From an uncultured Lachnospiraceae bacterium (lineage in GTDB: Bacteria; Bacillota; Clostridia; Lachnospirales; Lachnospiraceae), in the NCBI GenBank assembly GCA_900542015.1, contig UQLY01000016.1:1-63415 (forward strand): DNA of 63,415 nt, in the 5' to 3' direction. Under the pieces are notes generated by a model. The model was not told the origin of the DNA. It ran no database searches and was given only the letters and a program-made list of their open reading frames with translations. The translations under genes were made by a program, and so were the position numbers. Below, piece after piece: positions 8,403 through 16,163 of this stretch; within the stretch, counting starts at the first letter, position 1, and the number at the start of each line of letters is the position of its first letter.

Positions 8403-9038
8403 TCATACCGGTTCTTCCACCGGCATTTCCAATTTGCTGACGGAAACCTCATAGGCGACTCTTTTTTCCACCTGCTCCTCAGACAATTTTTTCATATACT
8501 CCCGGCTCTGAATCCTGCCTATTACCCTGCACCTGCTTCCGACCTCAAACTCATTGGCATATCTCGCGTTTCTGCCCCAACTGATACAAGGTATGTAATC
8601 GCTCTTTCCGTAGGGACGGTTCACGGCAAGGAGGATATCTGCAATTTCCCTGCCAAGAGGCGTTTTGCGGTAAACCGGTTCTTTACAGATAAATCCGTCC
8701 AATTCAATATGATTGGTCATTTCGCTGCGTTCTACCTCATCGATAAATTCCCACTCCCTGACGAATACGGACAACACCAGTTTATTCTTTTTCTCTTCGT
8801 GGCGGTTATAAGAACGAAACTGTCCCGCTACCTTGACATTTCTTCCGCGATAATCCTGTTTCACATCCAACAGTCTTTCCGACACCATCAGCGGAATACG
8901 GTCGGCGCTTTCCGATAATCTCGGGACAAGGATATCCACCATATAGAACCCCTCTCCGTAGATTTCGTGGCTAAAAGAAAATTCCCCGACAATTTCTCCC
9001 ATGACCGTCACCTTGTTGTTTTCATTCATCTTATCCAT
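8403..9038 (-). CDS. Single-stranded DNA-binding protein-like, two OB segments
   Basis: A 211-residue protein with two OB-fold-like halves. The second half (NHIELDGFICKEPVYRKTPL, then ILLAVNRPYGKSDYIPCISWG) matches SSB/PriB-type sequences. The first half (VTVMGEIVGEFSFSHEIYG) is a diverged copy. It lacks the acidic SSB tail tip, so it is probably not the essential replication SSB. GGGAG lies about 10 nt before the ATG. Divergent from typA across 260 bp that appear to hold only promoters. Confidence 0.75.
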   Translation of the reverse strand: MDKMNENNKVTVMGEIVGEFSFSHEIYGEGFYMVDILVPRLSESADRIPLMVSERLLDVKQDYRGRNVKVAGQFRSYNRHEEKKNKLVLSVFVREWEFIDEVERSEMTNHIELDGFICKEPVYRKTPLGREIADILLAVNRPYGKSDYIPCISWGRNARYANEFEVGSRCRVIGRIQSREYMKKLSEEQVEKRVAYEVSVSKLEMPVEEPV

Positions 9039-9185
9039 TATTTTTGTTCTCCCTTCTTACACAATAAAGAATTTTTTCCTGTCATGTACTACTATCATAT
9101 TGCATTTGAGACCAAAAATGTAAAAAATTTATCGTCAAATATTGCCATTTTCCCGCACAAATCGGTCATTTTATCTGATATTTGC

Positions 9186-9213
9186 TTGCTTTTTGCCGAA
9201 TATGTGGTAGACT
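9186..9213 (+). promoter_or_regulatory. Predicted typA promoter
   Basis: TTGCTT (9186-9191), 16-bp spacer and an extended -10 TGG-TAGACT (9208-9213). The roughly 80-nt leader before typA shows no recognised switch. Confidence 0.4.
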
Positions 9214-9298
9214 AAAAACGTTTGTAATAAGTATTTTATCAGTATTTGTCAACAATATCTATGTTGTATCTGAAATTTTAGGTTGAGGAGAATGATTT

Positions 9299-11128
9299 AT
9301 GAAAACACAGAGAACCGATGTGAGAAATGTAGCGATTATTGCCCATGTAGATCACGGCAAGACGACTCTGGTAGACGAGCTGTTAAAACAAAGCGGCGTT
9401 TTCCGCGAAAATCAGGAAGTCGCGGAACGCGTCATGGATTCCAACGATATCGAACGGGAAAGAGGCATTACCATTCTTTCCAAAAATACGGCGATCACTT
9501 ATAAAAATACAAAAATCAATATTATCGATACGCCCGGTCACGCCGACTTCGGCGGCGAGGTGGAACGCGTCCTGAAAATGGTAAACGGCGTAATCCTCGT
9601 GGTAGACGCCTTTGAAGGCGCCATGCCCCAGACCAAATTCGTGCTGCGGAAAGCGCTGGAATTAAGCCTTCCCGTCATTGTCTGCGTCAATAAAATCGAC
9701 CGCCCCGAAGCAAGACCCGCCGAGGTTGTGGACGAAGTGCTGGAGCTGTTTATCGATCTGGAGGCGGACGAGAGCCAGTTAGACTGTCCTTTTGTATTCG
9801 CTTCCGCCCGTACCGGAACGGCAAGCCTTGACATGAACGTGCCCGGCACCGATATGATTCCCTTATTTGACACCATTTTAGATTATATTCCCGCTCCCGA
9901 AGGAGATCCCGACGCTGGGACCCAGGTACTGATCAGCACCATCGACTACAACGAATATGTGGGACGAATCGGCGTAGGAAAGGTGGATAACGGCTCCATC
10001 AAAGTCAATCAGGACGTTGTCGTCGTCAATCATCACGAGCCTGACAAAATGCGTAAGGTAAAGGTTTCCAAGCTCTACGAATTTGACGGGCTGAATAAGA
10101 TAGAAGTCAAAGAAGCGGGCATCGGCTCCATCGTGGCGATTTCCGGCATTTCCGATATCCACATCGGCGATACTCTGTGCTCTCCCGAAGATGTAAAACC
10201 CATTCCTTTCCAGAAGATTTCAGAGCCCACGATCGCAATGCACTTTATCGTCAACGACTCCCCTCTGGCGGGAACCGAAGGAAAATATGTAACCTCCCGT
10301 CACCTGAGGGACCGACTGTTCCGTGAATTAAACACCGACGTTTCCCTGCGCGTGGAGGAAACGGAAAATACCGACGCCTACAAGGTATCGGGACGCGGAG
10401 AGCTTCATCTTTCGGTTTTGATTGAAAATATGCGCCGCGAGGGCTATGAATTTGCGGTTTCCAAAGCGGAAGTCCTGTACAAGACCGACGAAAACGGCAA
10501 AAAGCTGGAGCCTATGGAACTGGCATATGTGGATGTTCCCGACGAATTTTCCGGCGCGGTAATCCAGAAGCTTTCAGCAAGAAAAGGCGAACTCCGCAAT
10601 ATGGGAACAGGCTCCGGCGGTTATACCCGGTTGGAGTTTTCCATTCCTTCCAGAGGTCTGATCGGCTACCGAGGCGAATTTATGACGGACACCAAAGGAA
10701 ACGGTATCTTAAATACGATTTTTGACGGCTACGGTCCTTATAAGGGGGATTTAAATTACCGCAGCAACGGTTCCCTGATCGCCTTTGAGTCCGGCGAAGC
10801 GGTTACCTACGGCTTATTCAATGCCCAGGAACGCGGCGCTCTGTTTATCTCCCCCGGAGAAAAGGTATATTCCGGTATGGTCATCGGAGAAACCGGTAAG
10901 GCTGAAGATATTGAAATCAACGTATGTAAGACAAAACATCTGACCAATACCCGTTCTTCCAGCGCGGACGACGCTTTAAAGCTGACGCCGCCCAAAGTAT
11001 TGAGCCTGGAACAGGCGTTGGACTTTATCGATACGGACGAGCTTCTGGAGGTAACGCCGGTGAGCCTGCGAATCAGGAAGAAAATTTTGGACCCTACGAT
11101 GAGGAAACGGGCAGGGTTTAAAAAATAG
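9299..11128 (+). CDS. typA: Ribosome-associated GTPase TypA/BipA
   Basis: A translational GTPase of the EF-G-like family that helps 50S maturation and stress or cold adaptation. 609 residues. G1 AHVDHGKTT (residues 15-23), G2 RERGITI, G3 DTPGHADFGGE and G4 NKIDRPEA are all present, followed by domain II and the TypA-specific C-terminal region (GYRGEFMTDTKGNGI). GAGGAG lies 8 nt before the ATG. Transcribed alone; the inverted repeat at 11,157 follows its stop. Confidence 0.97.
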   Translation: MKTQRTDVRNVAIIAHVDHGKTTLVDELLKQSGVFRENQEVAERVMDSNDIERERGITILSKNTAITYKNTKINIIDTPGHADFGGEVERVLKMVNGVILVVDAFEGAMPQTKFVLRKALELSLPVIVCVNKIDRPEARPAEVVDEVLELFIDLEADESQLDCPFVFASARTGTASLDMNVPGTDMIPLFDTILDYIPAPEGDPDAGTQVLISTIDYNEYVGRIGVGKVDNGSIKVNQDVVVVNHHEPDKMRKVKVSKLYEFDGLNKIEVKEAGIGSIVAISGISDIHIGDTLCSPEDVKPIPFQKISEPTIAMHFIVNDSPLAGTEGKYVTSRHLRDRLFRELNTDVSLRVEETENTDAYKVSGRGELHLSVLIENMRREGYEFAVSKAEVLYKTDENGKKLEPMELAYVDVPDEFSGAVIQKLSARKGELRNMGTGSGGYTRLEFSIPSRGLIGYRGEFMTDTKGNGILNTIFDGYGPYKGDLNYRSNGSLIAFESGEAVTYGLFNAQERGALFISPGEKVYSGMVIGETGKAEDIEINVCKTKHLTNTRSSSADDALKLTPPKVLSLEQALDFIDTDELLEVTPVSLRIRKKILDPTMRKRAGFKK

Positions 11129-11156
11129 CGGTCGGTAAGACAGGCATCGGCACGGG

Positions 11157-11327
11157 CGTACGGTACAGACGCAAAAACAGCATAGCCGGATATCACGGAA
11201 ACACGCTTTCGCTCCGGAAACACGCAGCGGTACGTAAGTCCGCAGAAAACGCGAAATAAGTACCGGCGTGCTTCCAAGGGTTTCCTTTGATATTCCGGCT
11301 ATGCTGTTTTTGCGTCTGTACCGTACG
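11157..11327. repeat. Dispersed foldback repeat, copy A
   Basis: Left arm 11157-11195 and right arm 11288-11327 are complementary over about 39 nt with one single-base bulge. The 92-nt interior (11196-11287), read on the minus strand, matches the interior of copy B at 22,073-22,164 with about 9 differences by eye, while the arms of A and B are unrelated. A5/T5 runs inside the arms flank a shorter inner stem, as in a bidirectional terminator. It fills most of the 355-bp gap between typA and the next gene. Confidence 0.85.
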
Positions 11328-11483
11328 GGTTTTCCGGATTCGGCTGGATTCGCGATTCGGTTTGGCTTGGTCCGCGGCTTTTTCGTGTTGGTCTTTATGC
11401 AGAGGGGTGGTATAATTGTTACAAACAATATGATGATGTGATATGGATTTGCGTTTTTTTTGGAGGGGAAGGAGACAGGGGAT

Positions 11484-11960
11484 ATGATGAAGAGAAAATC
11501 ATTGGTCTTTGCGGCGTTATTGATGTTGGCTTTTGGTTGCGGGAAGGCAGAACAGGAACGGTTGACGGTATATTCTTTCAGCGGAGAAAATGAACAGATT
11601 GCCGTCTCAAACGGGGTCATTGTTTTGGGCGATACGGAAGAAATATTTGCCGGAGGCAGCCTGGAAGTAAATGACGATTGTCTCACTGATATTGCGTCTT
11701 ATTCAACAACATTTTATATTTTATCAGACGGTCAAAAAAACATCATTTGTTCCGATCTGATAGAAAATAAAACAGAGGAAACAGGCGTCCTCGTTTCCGA
11801 CGATCTGGGAAAGCTGACGGGGGAAGATATTGTCAGCAGCGCGGCGGGCGACGACGCTTTGAAAAACAATCTCTATTTTGAGCTTACTGCAACAGATCAA
11901 AACGGCGAGGAAACCGTGTACCGTCTGCCCCTGTCCTTAACGGAAATAACATCGGATTAA
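11484..11960 (+). CDS. Putative lipoprotein, intact copy
   Basis: A 158-residue protein with a lipoprotein signal: MMKRKS, a hydrophobic core, lipobox AFGC (Cys near residue 19). The mature part is beta-rich and acidic with no recognised domain. The start is the ATG pair at 11484/11487 after GGAG. An internally deleted second copy of this gene lies at 13,316-13,458, and the last 69 bp around its stop are repeated exactly there. Before the cassette insertion it was probably convergent with the ABC permease gene now ending at 13,456. Confidence 0.65.
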   Translation: MMKRKSLVFAALLMLAFGCGKAEQERLTVYSFSGENEQIAVSNGVIVLGDTEEIFAGGSLEVNDDCLTDIASYSTTFYILSDGQKNIICSDLIENKTEETGVLVSDDLGKLTGEDIVSSAAGDDALKNNLYFELTATDQNGEETVYRLPLSLTEITSD

Positions 11961-11977
11961 GAGGCTAAGTCTTTGGT
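11909..11977. repeat. 69-bp direct repeat, left copy
   Basis: Covers the lipoprotein 3' end and the bases after its stop. Identical over 69 bp to 13408-13476. The two copies bracket the GNAT-MarR-cupin cassette. Confidence 0.9.
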
Positions 11978-12435
11978 TAAGGTTGACTGATAAATTGAAA
12001 TGCAATATCTCCTCTGGCGTACTCATAATTATCTAATTTAATTTCTTTAAATCCGTATTTTTCGTAAATATGGATTGCCGGTTTTAATTTACGATTGGAC
12101 AAAAGAAACAGCCTTTTAGCACCATGCTCTATTGCCCATTGCATGGCGGCTTCAAAAACAGCGCTGCCACATCCTTTATGTTCCCTATGCTTGTTTGAAG
12201 CAAGTTTACAGATTTCCCACGTTTCCTCATCGATGGGCTTTGCCATACAGGTTGCGAGCGGAACATCATTTTCAACAGCAAAATAAATCATTGCGCCATT
12301 TTCCAATTCTTCCTCTATTTTGGAGAATGTCTCAAGATCTTCTTCCTCAAGATATCCAAAATTATCAACAATCCAATCCGTATTAAATTGTATAAATGAA
12401 TTTTTATATCTCGTATCATACTCCACTATTTTCAT
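11977..12435 (-). CDS. GNAT family N-acetyltransferase
   Basis: A 152-residue acetyl-CoA-dependent acyltransferase. The acetyl-CoA motif A is seen as KLASNKHREHKGCGSAV near residues 93-109 (R/Q-x-x-G-x-G/A variant), and the late YEKYGF motif B is intact. Its start overlaps the end of the MarR gene by 20 bp in a different frame. MarR-GNAT fusions are a known arrangement, so the two products probably act together. More AT-rich than its neighbours, in keeping with acquisition. Substrate unknown. Confidence 0.85.
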   Translation of the reverse strand: MKIVEYDTRYKNSFIQFNTDWIVDNFGYLEEEDLETFSKIEEELENGAMIYFAVENDVPLATCMAKPIDEETWEICKLASNKHREHKGCGSAVFEAAMQWAIEHGAKRLFLLSNRKLKPAIHIYEKYGFKEIKLDNYEYARGDIAFQFISQP

Positions 12436-12868
12436 TCCTGCCTCCTAAAATTTCAATAATCTGCTCTAAATGATAGGACAGTTTATCCAAATGATGATCC
12501 GAAATCCCCATAATGCTTTTTTCAACCTGATCATTCGATTCCATAATCAGACTTTCGGCAAGTGTTTTACCGTTTTTTGTAAGATAGATAAGTGTCCTTC
12601 GTGAATCATCAGCTAACGGCTCCCGTTTAATGAAAGATTTTGATTCAAACTTTTTCAATATCCTGCTCAGGTAGCTTTTGTCAACATGAAGATTGCTTAC
12701 AATATCTCTGGCGCTTATTTCTCTGTTTTCATAGATTTCATACAGTATCCGCGCCTCTGCCATTGAATACTCCGTATTTAAGTATTTCTGTGTCAACAGG
12801 TTAAAATACGGCAAATAGAAGCGATTGAATTTTCTTATATTTATCGCTGTTTCCAAAGTTTTTTTCAT
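12416..12868 (-). CDS. MarR family transcriptional regulator
   Basis: A 150-residue winged-helix dimeric regulator. The recognition region is ISARDIVSNLHVDKSYLSRI, followed by the wing REPLADDSRRTLIYLT with the conserved D-x-R-R-x. It sits between cupin and GNAT with tight spacing (2 bp to the cupin stop). Two perfect dyads at 13,226 and 13,263 overlap the cassette promoter, so it very likely represses its own operon. Ligand unknown. Confidence 0.9.
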   Translation of the reverse strand: MKKTLETAINIRKFNRFYLPYFNLLTQKYLNTEYSMAEARILYEIYENREISARDIVSNLHVDKSYLSRILKKFESKSFIKREPLADDSRRTLIYLTKNGKTLAESLIMESNDQVEKSIMGISDHHLDKLSYHLEQIIEILGGRNENSGV

Positions 12869-12870
12869 CC

Positions 12871-13200
12871 TTACAAATAATCCTCCCGTTGAGGTGTAAA
12901 TACATCTATCACTTCTCCCGCTTTTAATACCCTGAATGAATGGGGTGCATTTCCCGGAATTGCATAACTATCGCCAACCGTTAATATCCCTCTTTTATCT
13001 CTGATGGTAAGTTCATATTCTCCTGATATCACGTACCCGCATTGTTCATGCGGATGCGAGTGTTCTGAGGCGAAATCTCCGGTCTGATAATTCATTTTGC
13101 AGACCATACTTTTTTCTCCGACTGCGAGTGAATCAAGATGAACCCCCCGAAACATTCTCTTTTTTGCGTCCTCTTTTTTAACAACAGCCAATGTATTCAT
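12871..13200 (-). CDS. Small cupin-domain protein
   Basis: A 109-residue single cupin. The metal-binding signature is SEHSHPHEQCGYVISGEYE (two histidines and a glutamate in the G(X)5HXH pattern), with a second motif PGNAPHSF. Proteins of this type act as small dioxygenases, isomerases or sensors; the role here is open. The ATG at 13200 has GGAGG 9 nt upstream, preferred over an in-frame start at 13239 that lies inside the operator. First gene of the MarR-controlled cassette. Confidence 0.85.
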   Translation of the reverse strand: MNTLAVVKKEDAKKRMFRGVHLDSLAVGEKSMVCKMNYQTGDFASEHSHPHEQCGYVISGEYELTIRDKRGILTVGDSYAIPGNAPHSFRVLKAGEVIDVFTPQREDYL

Positions 13201-13225
13201 ATCATTTTTACCTCCAATATAGTAT

Positions 13226-13240
13226 GTTGATTTTGTCAAC
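13226..13240. promoter_or_regulatory. MarR-type operator, proximal
   Basis: Perfect dyad GTTGA-TTTTG-TCAAC between the -10 box and the cupin ribosome-binding site. Identical to the second copy at 13,263-13,277, with 37 bp between centres. Confidence 0.7.
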
Positions 13241-13247
13241 TATATAG

Positions 13248-13276
13248 ATAGTACGGCGCGAAGTTGATTTTGTCAA
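13248..13276 (-). promoter_or_regulatory. Predicted promoter of the cupin-MarR-GNAT operon
   Basis: Minus-strand TTGACA (13271-13276), 17-bp spacer and TACTAT (13248-13253). The -35 hexamer is embedded in the distal operator, so repressor binding would block RNA polymerase. Confidence 0.75.
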
Positions 13277-13277
13277 C
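13263..13277. promoter_or_regulatory. MarR-type operator, distal, overlapping -35
   Basis: Second perfect copy of GTTGA-TTTTG-TCAAC, containing the TTGACA hexamer of the cassette promoter on the minus strand. Confidence 0.7.
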
Positions 13278-13315
13278 AAAAAAATTGTAGAGACCGGATT
13301 CGCGTCTTTTTCGTG

Positions 13316-13458
13316 TTGGTCTTTATAGCGTTATTGATGTTGACTTTTGGTTGTGGGATGGCAGAACAGGAACGATTGACGGTATATTCTTTCAGCGGGG
13401 GAAGCGTGGAAACCGTGTACCGTCTGCCCCTGTCCTTAACGGAAATAACATCGGATTA
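13316..13458 (+). pseudogene. Internally deleted copy of the lipoprotein gene at 11,484
   Basis: The 5' part (to about 13,397) is about 90% like 11,503-11,586. It then jumps to a stretch identical to 11,909-11,960, losing about 320 bp. The start codon is missing: the left join lies in the 9-mer TTGGTCTTT, which occurs twice near the intact gene. It is a relic, not a gene. Confidence 0.85.
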
Positions 13459-13476
13459 AGAGGCTAAGTCTTTGGT
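13408..13476. repeat. 69-bp direct repeat, right copy
   Basis: Identical to 11,909-11,977. It includes the last codons and stop of the ABC permease gene on the other strand, which shows that the permease was the original convergent neighbour. Confidence 0.9.
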
Positions 13477-14244
13477 CCGGTAGCGAAATACGGCTGCCGC
13501 CAGAGAACAAAGAATGACCGCGGCAGCTATCAGAAGGCATACGGCATTGATTTTCCCGGCAGAAAAAATATCGGCGGCGTTGGCATAGTAAAAAGGCGTA
13601 ACGTATTTCAGGTTTTCAATTGCCGGAACGATCCGGCACATCATATCCAGTGCAAACATCAAAACAGAAACTCCCAGTCCCGCGCCGATCAGGATTCTTT
13701 TGGTACAGGCGGAAAGCAAAAAGCAAACCGTCGCAATCTCCGTCTGCATAACCAAGGCGGCAAGATGATAAAGCGTCATTTCTTTCGCGCTTACAGTTTC
13801 GCCTAAAGCATAAAAGCCGAGCAGATACATCATGACGCAGACCAGATTAAAAATCAGCAGATTGCTTATCAGCGCCAGATACTTTTGCAGGACAACGCTT
13901 CTTCTTCCCACAGGCAGCACGTTTAAAAACTCCGAAGTGTGCCCCGCTTCTTCCTTTGATAAAAGCCCGCTCCCCAATATGGCGGCGAACATGGCACCGC
14001 CCAGTCCGTGCATCATGGCAATTTCCGTCGCATAGTATCCTGTCAGGGTGGCAAGACTCATTTTGTCCATCCCAAGCGCCACGGACATAGCGCCCAGATC
14101 GGAATATGACTGCGCCATTCCCTGAATGGAATCCTCCAGACTGCCGTACAGCAGAATACAGCCAAAGCATAGCCCTCCGACGCAAAGCGTCCAGATCAAC
14201 AGACTTTTGAGATTCATTTTCATTTCATGCCTGTACAATATCAT
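13456..14244 (-). CDS. ABC transporter permease (ABC-2 type)
   Basis: About 262 residues with six hydrophobic segments, in the pattern of ABC-2 exporter permeases. Start at 14244 (MILYRHEMKMNLKS) with GGAGG about 9 nt upstream; it overlaps the ATPase gene by 20 bp. Last gene of the LytTR-DUF3021-ATPase-permease run, so it should form the membrane part of an exporter with the ATPase. Substrate unknown; such pairs often handle peptides or antibiotics. Confidence 0.85.
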   Translation of the reverse strand: MILYRHEMKMNLKSLLIWTLCVGGLCFGCILLYGSLEDSIQGMAQSYSDLGAMSVALGMDKMSLATLTGYYATEIAMMHGLGGAMFAAILGSGLLSKEEAGHTSEFLNVLPVGRRSVVLQKYLALISNLLIFNLVCVMMYLLGFYALGETVSAKEMTLYHLAALVMQTEIATVCFLLSACTKRILIGAGLGVSVLMFALDMMCRIVPAIENLKYVTPFYYANAADIFSAGKINAVCLLIAAAVILCSLAAAVFRYRTKDLAS

Positions 14245-15115
14245 GTTTTTCCGCCTCCTCATAAAAGTGCATAAATATTTCGTCCAACTCCGGCTCTTCA
14301 ATGATAATATCCTCGATATCATGCCCGGCAAACCCCGCAAACAGTTCGTTCAGGTCCCCTTTCCAGACGAAGTTTTCCTCTTTTCCGTCCCGAATCATGC
14401 GGACGCGCTTTGTATTGGTCTTTGTCAGGTTTTCCACCGTATCGGTACATATCAGTTTCCCGTCCCTGATGACCGCCGCATGACGGCAGTATTTTTTGAT
14501 CTCCGATAAAACATGGGACGACAGAAAACAGGTGGCTCCCTGCCCGCAATATTCCGTTACCAGTTTGAAAAACTCCGCCTGCATCAGCGGATCAAGCCCG
14601 CTGGTGGGCTCGTCAAAAATAAACAGCCGCGGCTTATGCTGCATGGCGCAGACAATGCTGACCTTTTTACGGTTACCCAGAGATAATTCTTCTATTTTCT
14701 TATCACGGTCCACTTCCAGACGCTCGCAGAGCATTTCCGCTTCCTTCCGGCAATCTCTGTCTCTCATATCCGCTGCAAACCGGATCACGTCTTTTACTCT
14801 CATCGCCGGATAAAACATTGCCTCCGACGGCATATAACCGACCTCTTTTAAAATATCCTTTTTCCGGCTTTTAAGATCCATGCCGAGAATCCTGACGTCG
14901 CCTTCCTCAAAGGAAATCAGCCCCAGAATACTGCGGATCGTCGTGGATTTTCCCGCGCCGTTAGGACCAAGGAATCCGAAAACATCCCCCTGCTCCACCC
15001 TAAGGGACAATCCCGAGACTCCTCTGTGCTTTCCGTAGTTCTTGGTCATATTTTCGATCAGAATTGCCGGTTCGTTTCCCGTTGTCCGTTCCTTATTTTC
15101 CACTCTCTGATTCAT
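14225..15115 (-). CDS. ABC transporter ATP-binding protein
   Basis: A 296-residue ATPase subunit. Walker A GPNGAGKST (near residue 51), signature ELSLGNRKK (a LSLGN variant common in BcrA/CcmA-like exporters), Walker B LFIFDEPTSGLD and the H-loop SSHVLSE are all present. The C-terminal 70 residues are typical of the drug/bacteriocin exporter subclass. Translationally coupled with the permease (20-bp overlap) and DUF3021 (23-bp overlap). Confidence 0.95.
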   Translation of the reverse strand: MNQRVENKERTTGNEPAILIENMTKNYGKHRGVSGLSLRVEQGDVFGFLGPNGAGKSTTIRSILGLISFEEGDVRILGMDLKSRKKDILKEVGYMPSEAMFYPAMRVKDVIRFAADMRDRDCRKEAEMLCERLEVDRDKKIEELSLGNRKKVSIVCAMQHKPRLFIFDEPTSGLDPLMQAEFFKLVTEYCGQGATCFLSSHVLSEIKKYCRHAAVIRDGKLICTDTVENLTKTNTKRVRMIRDGKEENFVWKGDLNELFAGFAGHDIEDIIIEEPELDEIFMHFYEEAEKHDIVQA

Positions 15116-15563
15116 CGTTTCTCTTATTCCTTCCGTTTTTAAACTGTTCCAACTCTTTATTTAACTGTGCCGTATCGATATCGCGCTTCATCTTATATAC
15201 CAAAAAAACGCTGATATAACAGCACAGCATAAAAAGAAAATAAGCCGCCGTTACCGTCCCGTTCCGGTCAAACCAGTCAAACCACCAGCTGACAGCCGTA
15301 TAGATTACCGAACAAAACAGCATATAAACCGCTTCCCTTATGCTGATGCGCTCTCTTTCATCAAAATTATGCAAAAAAAGCACCTGTATATAACCCATGA
15401 CATATGTTGAAATAATCATTTCTGCCATAGCTGCAATGCTCGCCTGAAAGCTTCCCTGCATAATCCGGTACATGGAATAAAAAAACAGAATGGCAAAGAA
15501 ATACAGACACGCTTTAAATTCAACTCCGATTTCCACGGATAAATACTTTTTAAACCTGTTCAT
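15093..15563 (-). CDS. DUF3021 membrane protein
   Basis: A 156-residue protein with four hydrophobic segments and a charged C-terminal tail, matching DUF3021 in size and in its position directly after a LytTR regulator. In known pairs the membrane partner modulates the LytTR protein and controls a neighbouring ABC transporter. Its ATG overlaps the LytTR stop by 4 bp. Confidence 0.8.
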   Translation of the reverse strand: MNRFKKYLSVEIGVEFKACLYFFAILFFYSMYRIMQGSFQASIAAMAEMIISTYVMGYIQVLFLHNFDERERISIREAVYMLFCSVIYTAVSWWFDWFDRNGTVTAAYFLFMLCCYISVFLVYKMKRDIDTAQLNKELEQFKNGRNKRNDESESGK

Positions 15564-16003
15564 TCTCTTTCCCCCTTCAGAATATTCCGTAATTCCTTGG
15601 CGTAACGTCTGGATATGACCACATGTTCTCCGTTTTCCATCGTTACGTCAATTTTGTTTCCCGGTATGCTTTTGAGGCTTTCCATATGATAAATATTGAT
15701 TACCATGGACTTACTGCAACGGAAAAAGCCGTCGGCACGATAAAGCGTCTCACAACAGACTAAGGTCAGATCCGATTGATAGACCTCCTGATCCGTATAT
15801 AAATACGTCATGCCGTCAACGCTTTCCGCATAAAACACGCTGTCCACGTCCAGTAAAAACTGTTCTCCGTCCCGGAAGCACAACAGTTTTTTTCCCTGTC
15901 CTTCCACATATCTGATAATTCCGCCGATCCGTTCCGTCATTTGCCGGTATCTGATAATAATTTCTTCCCGATCATCACTGATCTGCTGTAAAGTAATCTT
16001 CAT
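15560..16003 (-). CDS. LytTR-domain DNA-binding regulator
   Basis: A 147-residue stand-alone LytTR protein without a receiver. The domain spans roughly residues 50-145 (DVDSVFYAESVDGMTYLYT ... VVISRRYAKELRNIL). I start at 16003 (MKITLQQI), the usual length for DUF3021 partners; the upstream in-frame extension would run into the GH26 terminator. Head of a four-gene operon with the exporter. Confidence 0.85.
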   Translation of the reverse strand: MKITLQQISDDREEIIIRYRQMTERIGGIIRYVEGQGKKLLCFRDGEQFLLDVDSVFYAESVDGMTYLYTDQEVYQSDLTLVCCETLYRADGFFRCSKSMVINIYHMESLKSIPGNKIDVTMENGEHVVISRRYAKELRNILKGERE

Positions 16004-16096
16004 GCTCTGCTTCCCCGCCTCCCATTCCTTTATATAACGGTTCCGTCCGAAAAACAAGCACCGCCCCGGTAAGTTGCACTTTTTTCCGGGTAACAT

Positions 16097-16145
16097 ACAA
16101 AAAAACAAGGGCTGGCACATCTTTATCCTTTCAGCGCGCCAGCCC
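16097..16145 (-). terminator. Intrinsic terminator of the GH26 gene
   Basis: Minus-strand GGGCTGGC/GCCAGCCC stem with a 21-nt loop followed by TTGTTTTTTTG. It lies just after the mannanase stop and before the LytTR gene. Confidence 0.75.
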
Positions 16146-16163
16146 CTGCCGTTTCCCATTGCT

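Noticed and set aside
10807..11277. Reading frame encoding RVFCGLTYRCVFPERKRVSV, also found at 22,083-22,268 with a near-identical peptide
   Set aside because: Both lie in the conserved repeat core; the similarity is DNA-level (core identity), with no ribosome-binding site, and the frames run into typA or arms.
13456..14340. Longer permease start at 14340
   Set aside because: It would overlap the ATPase by over 100 bp; the ATG at 14244 has a good GGAGG and fits the helix start.
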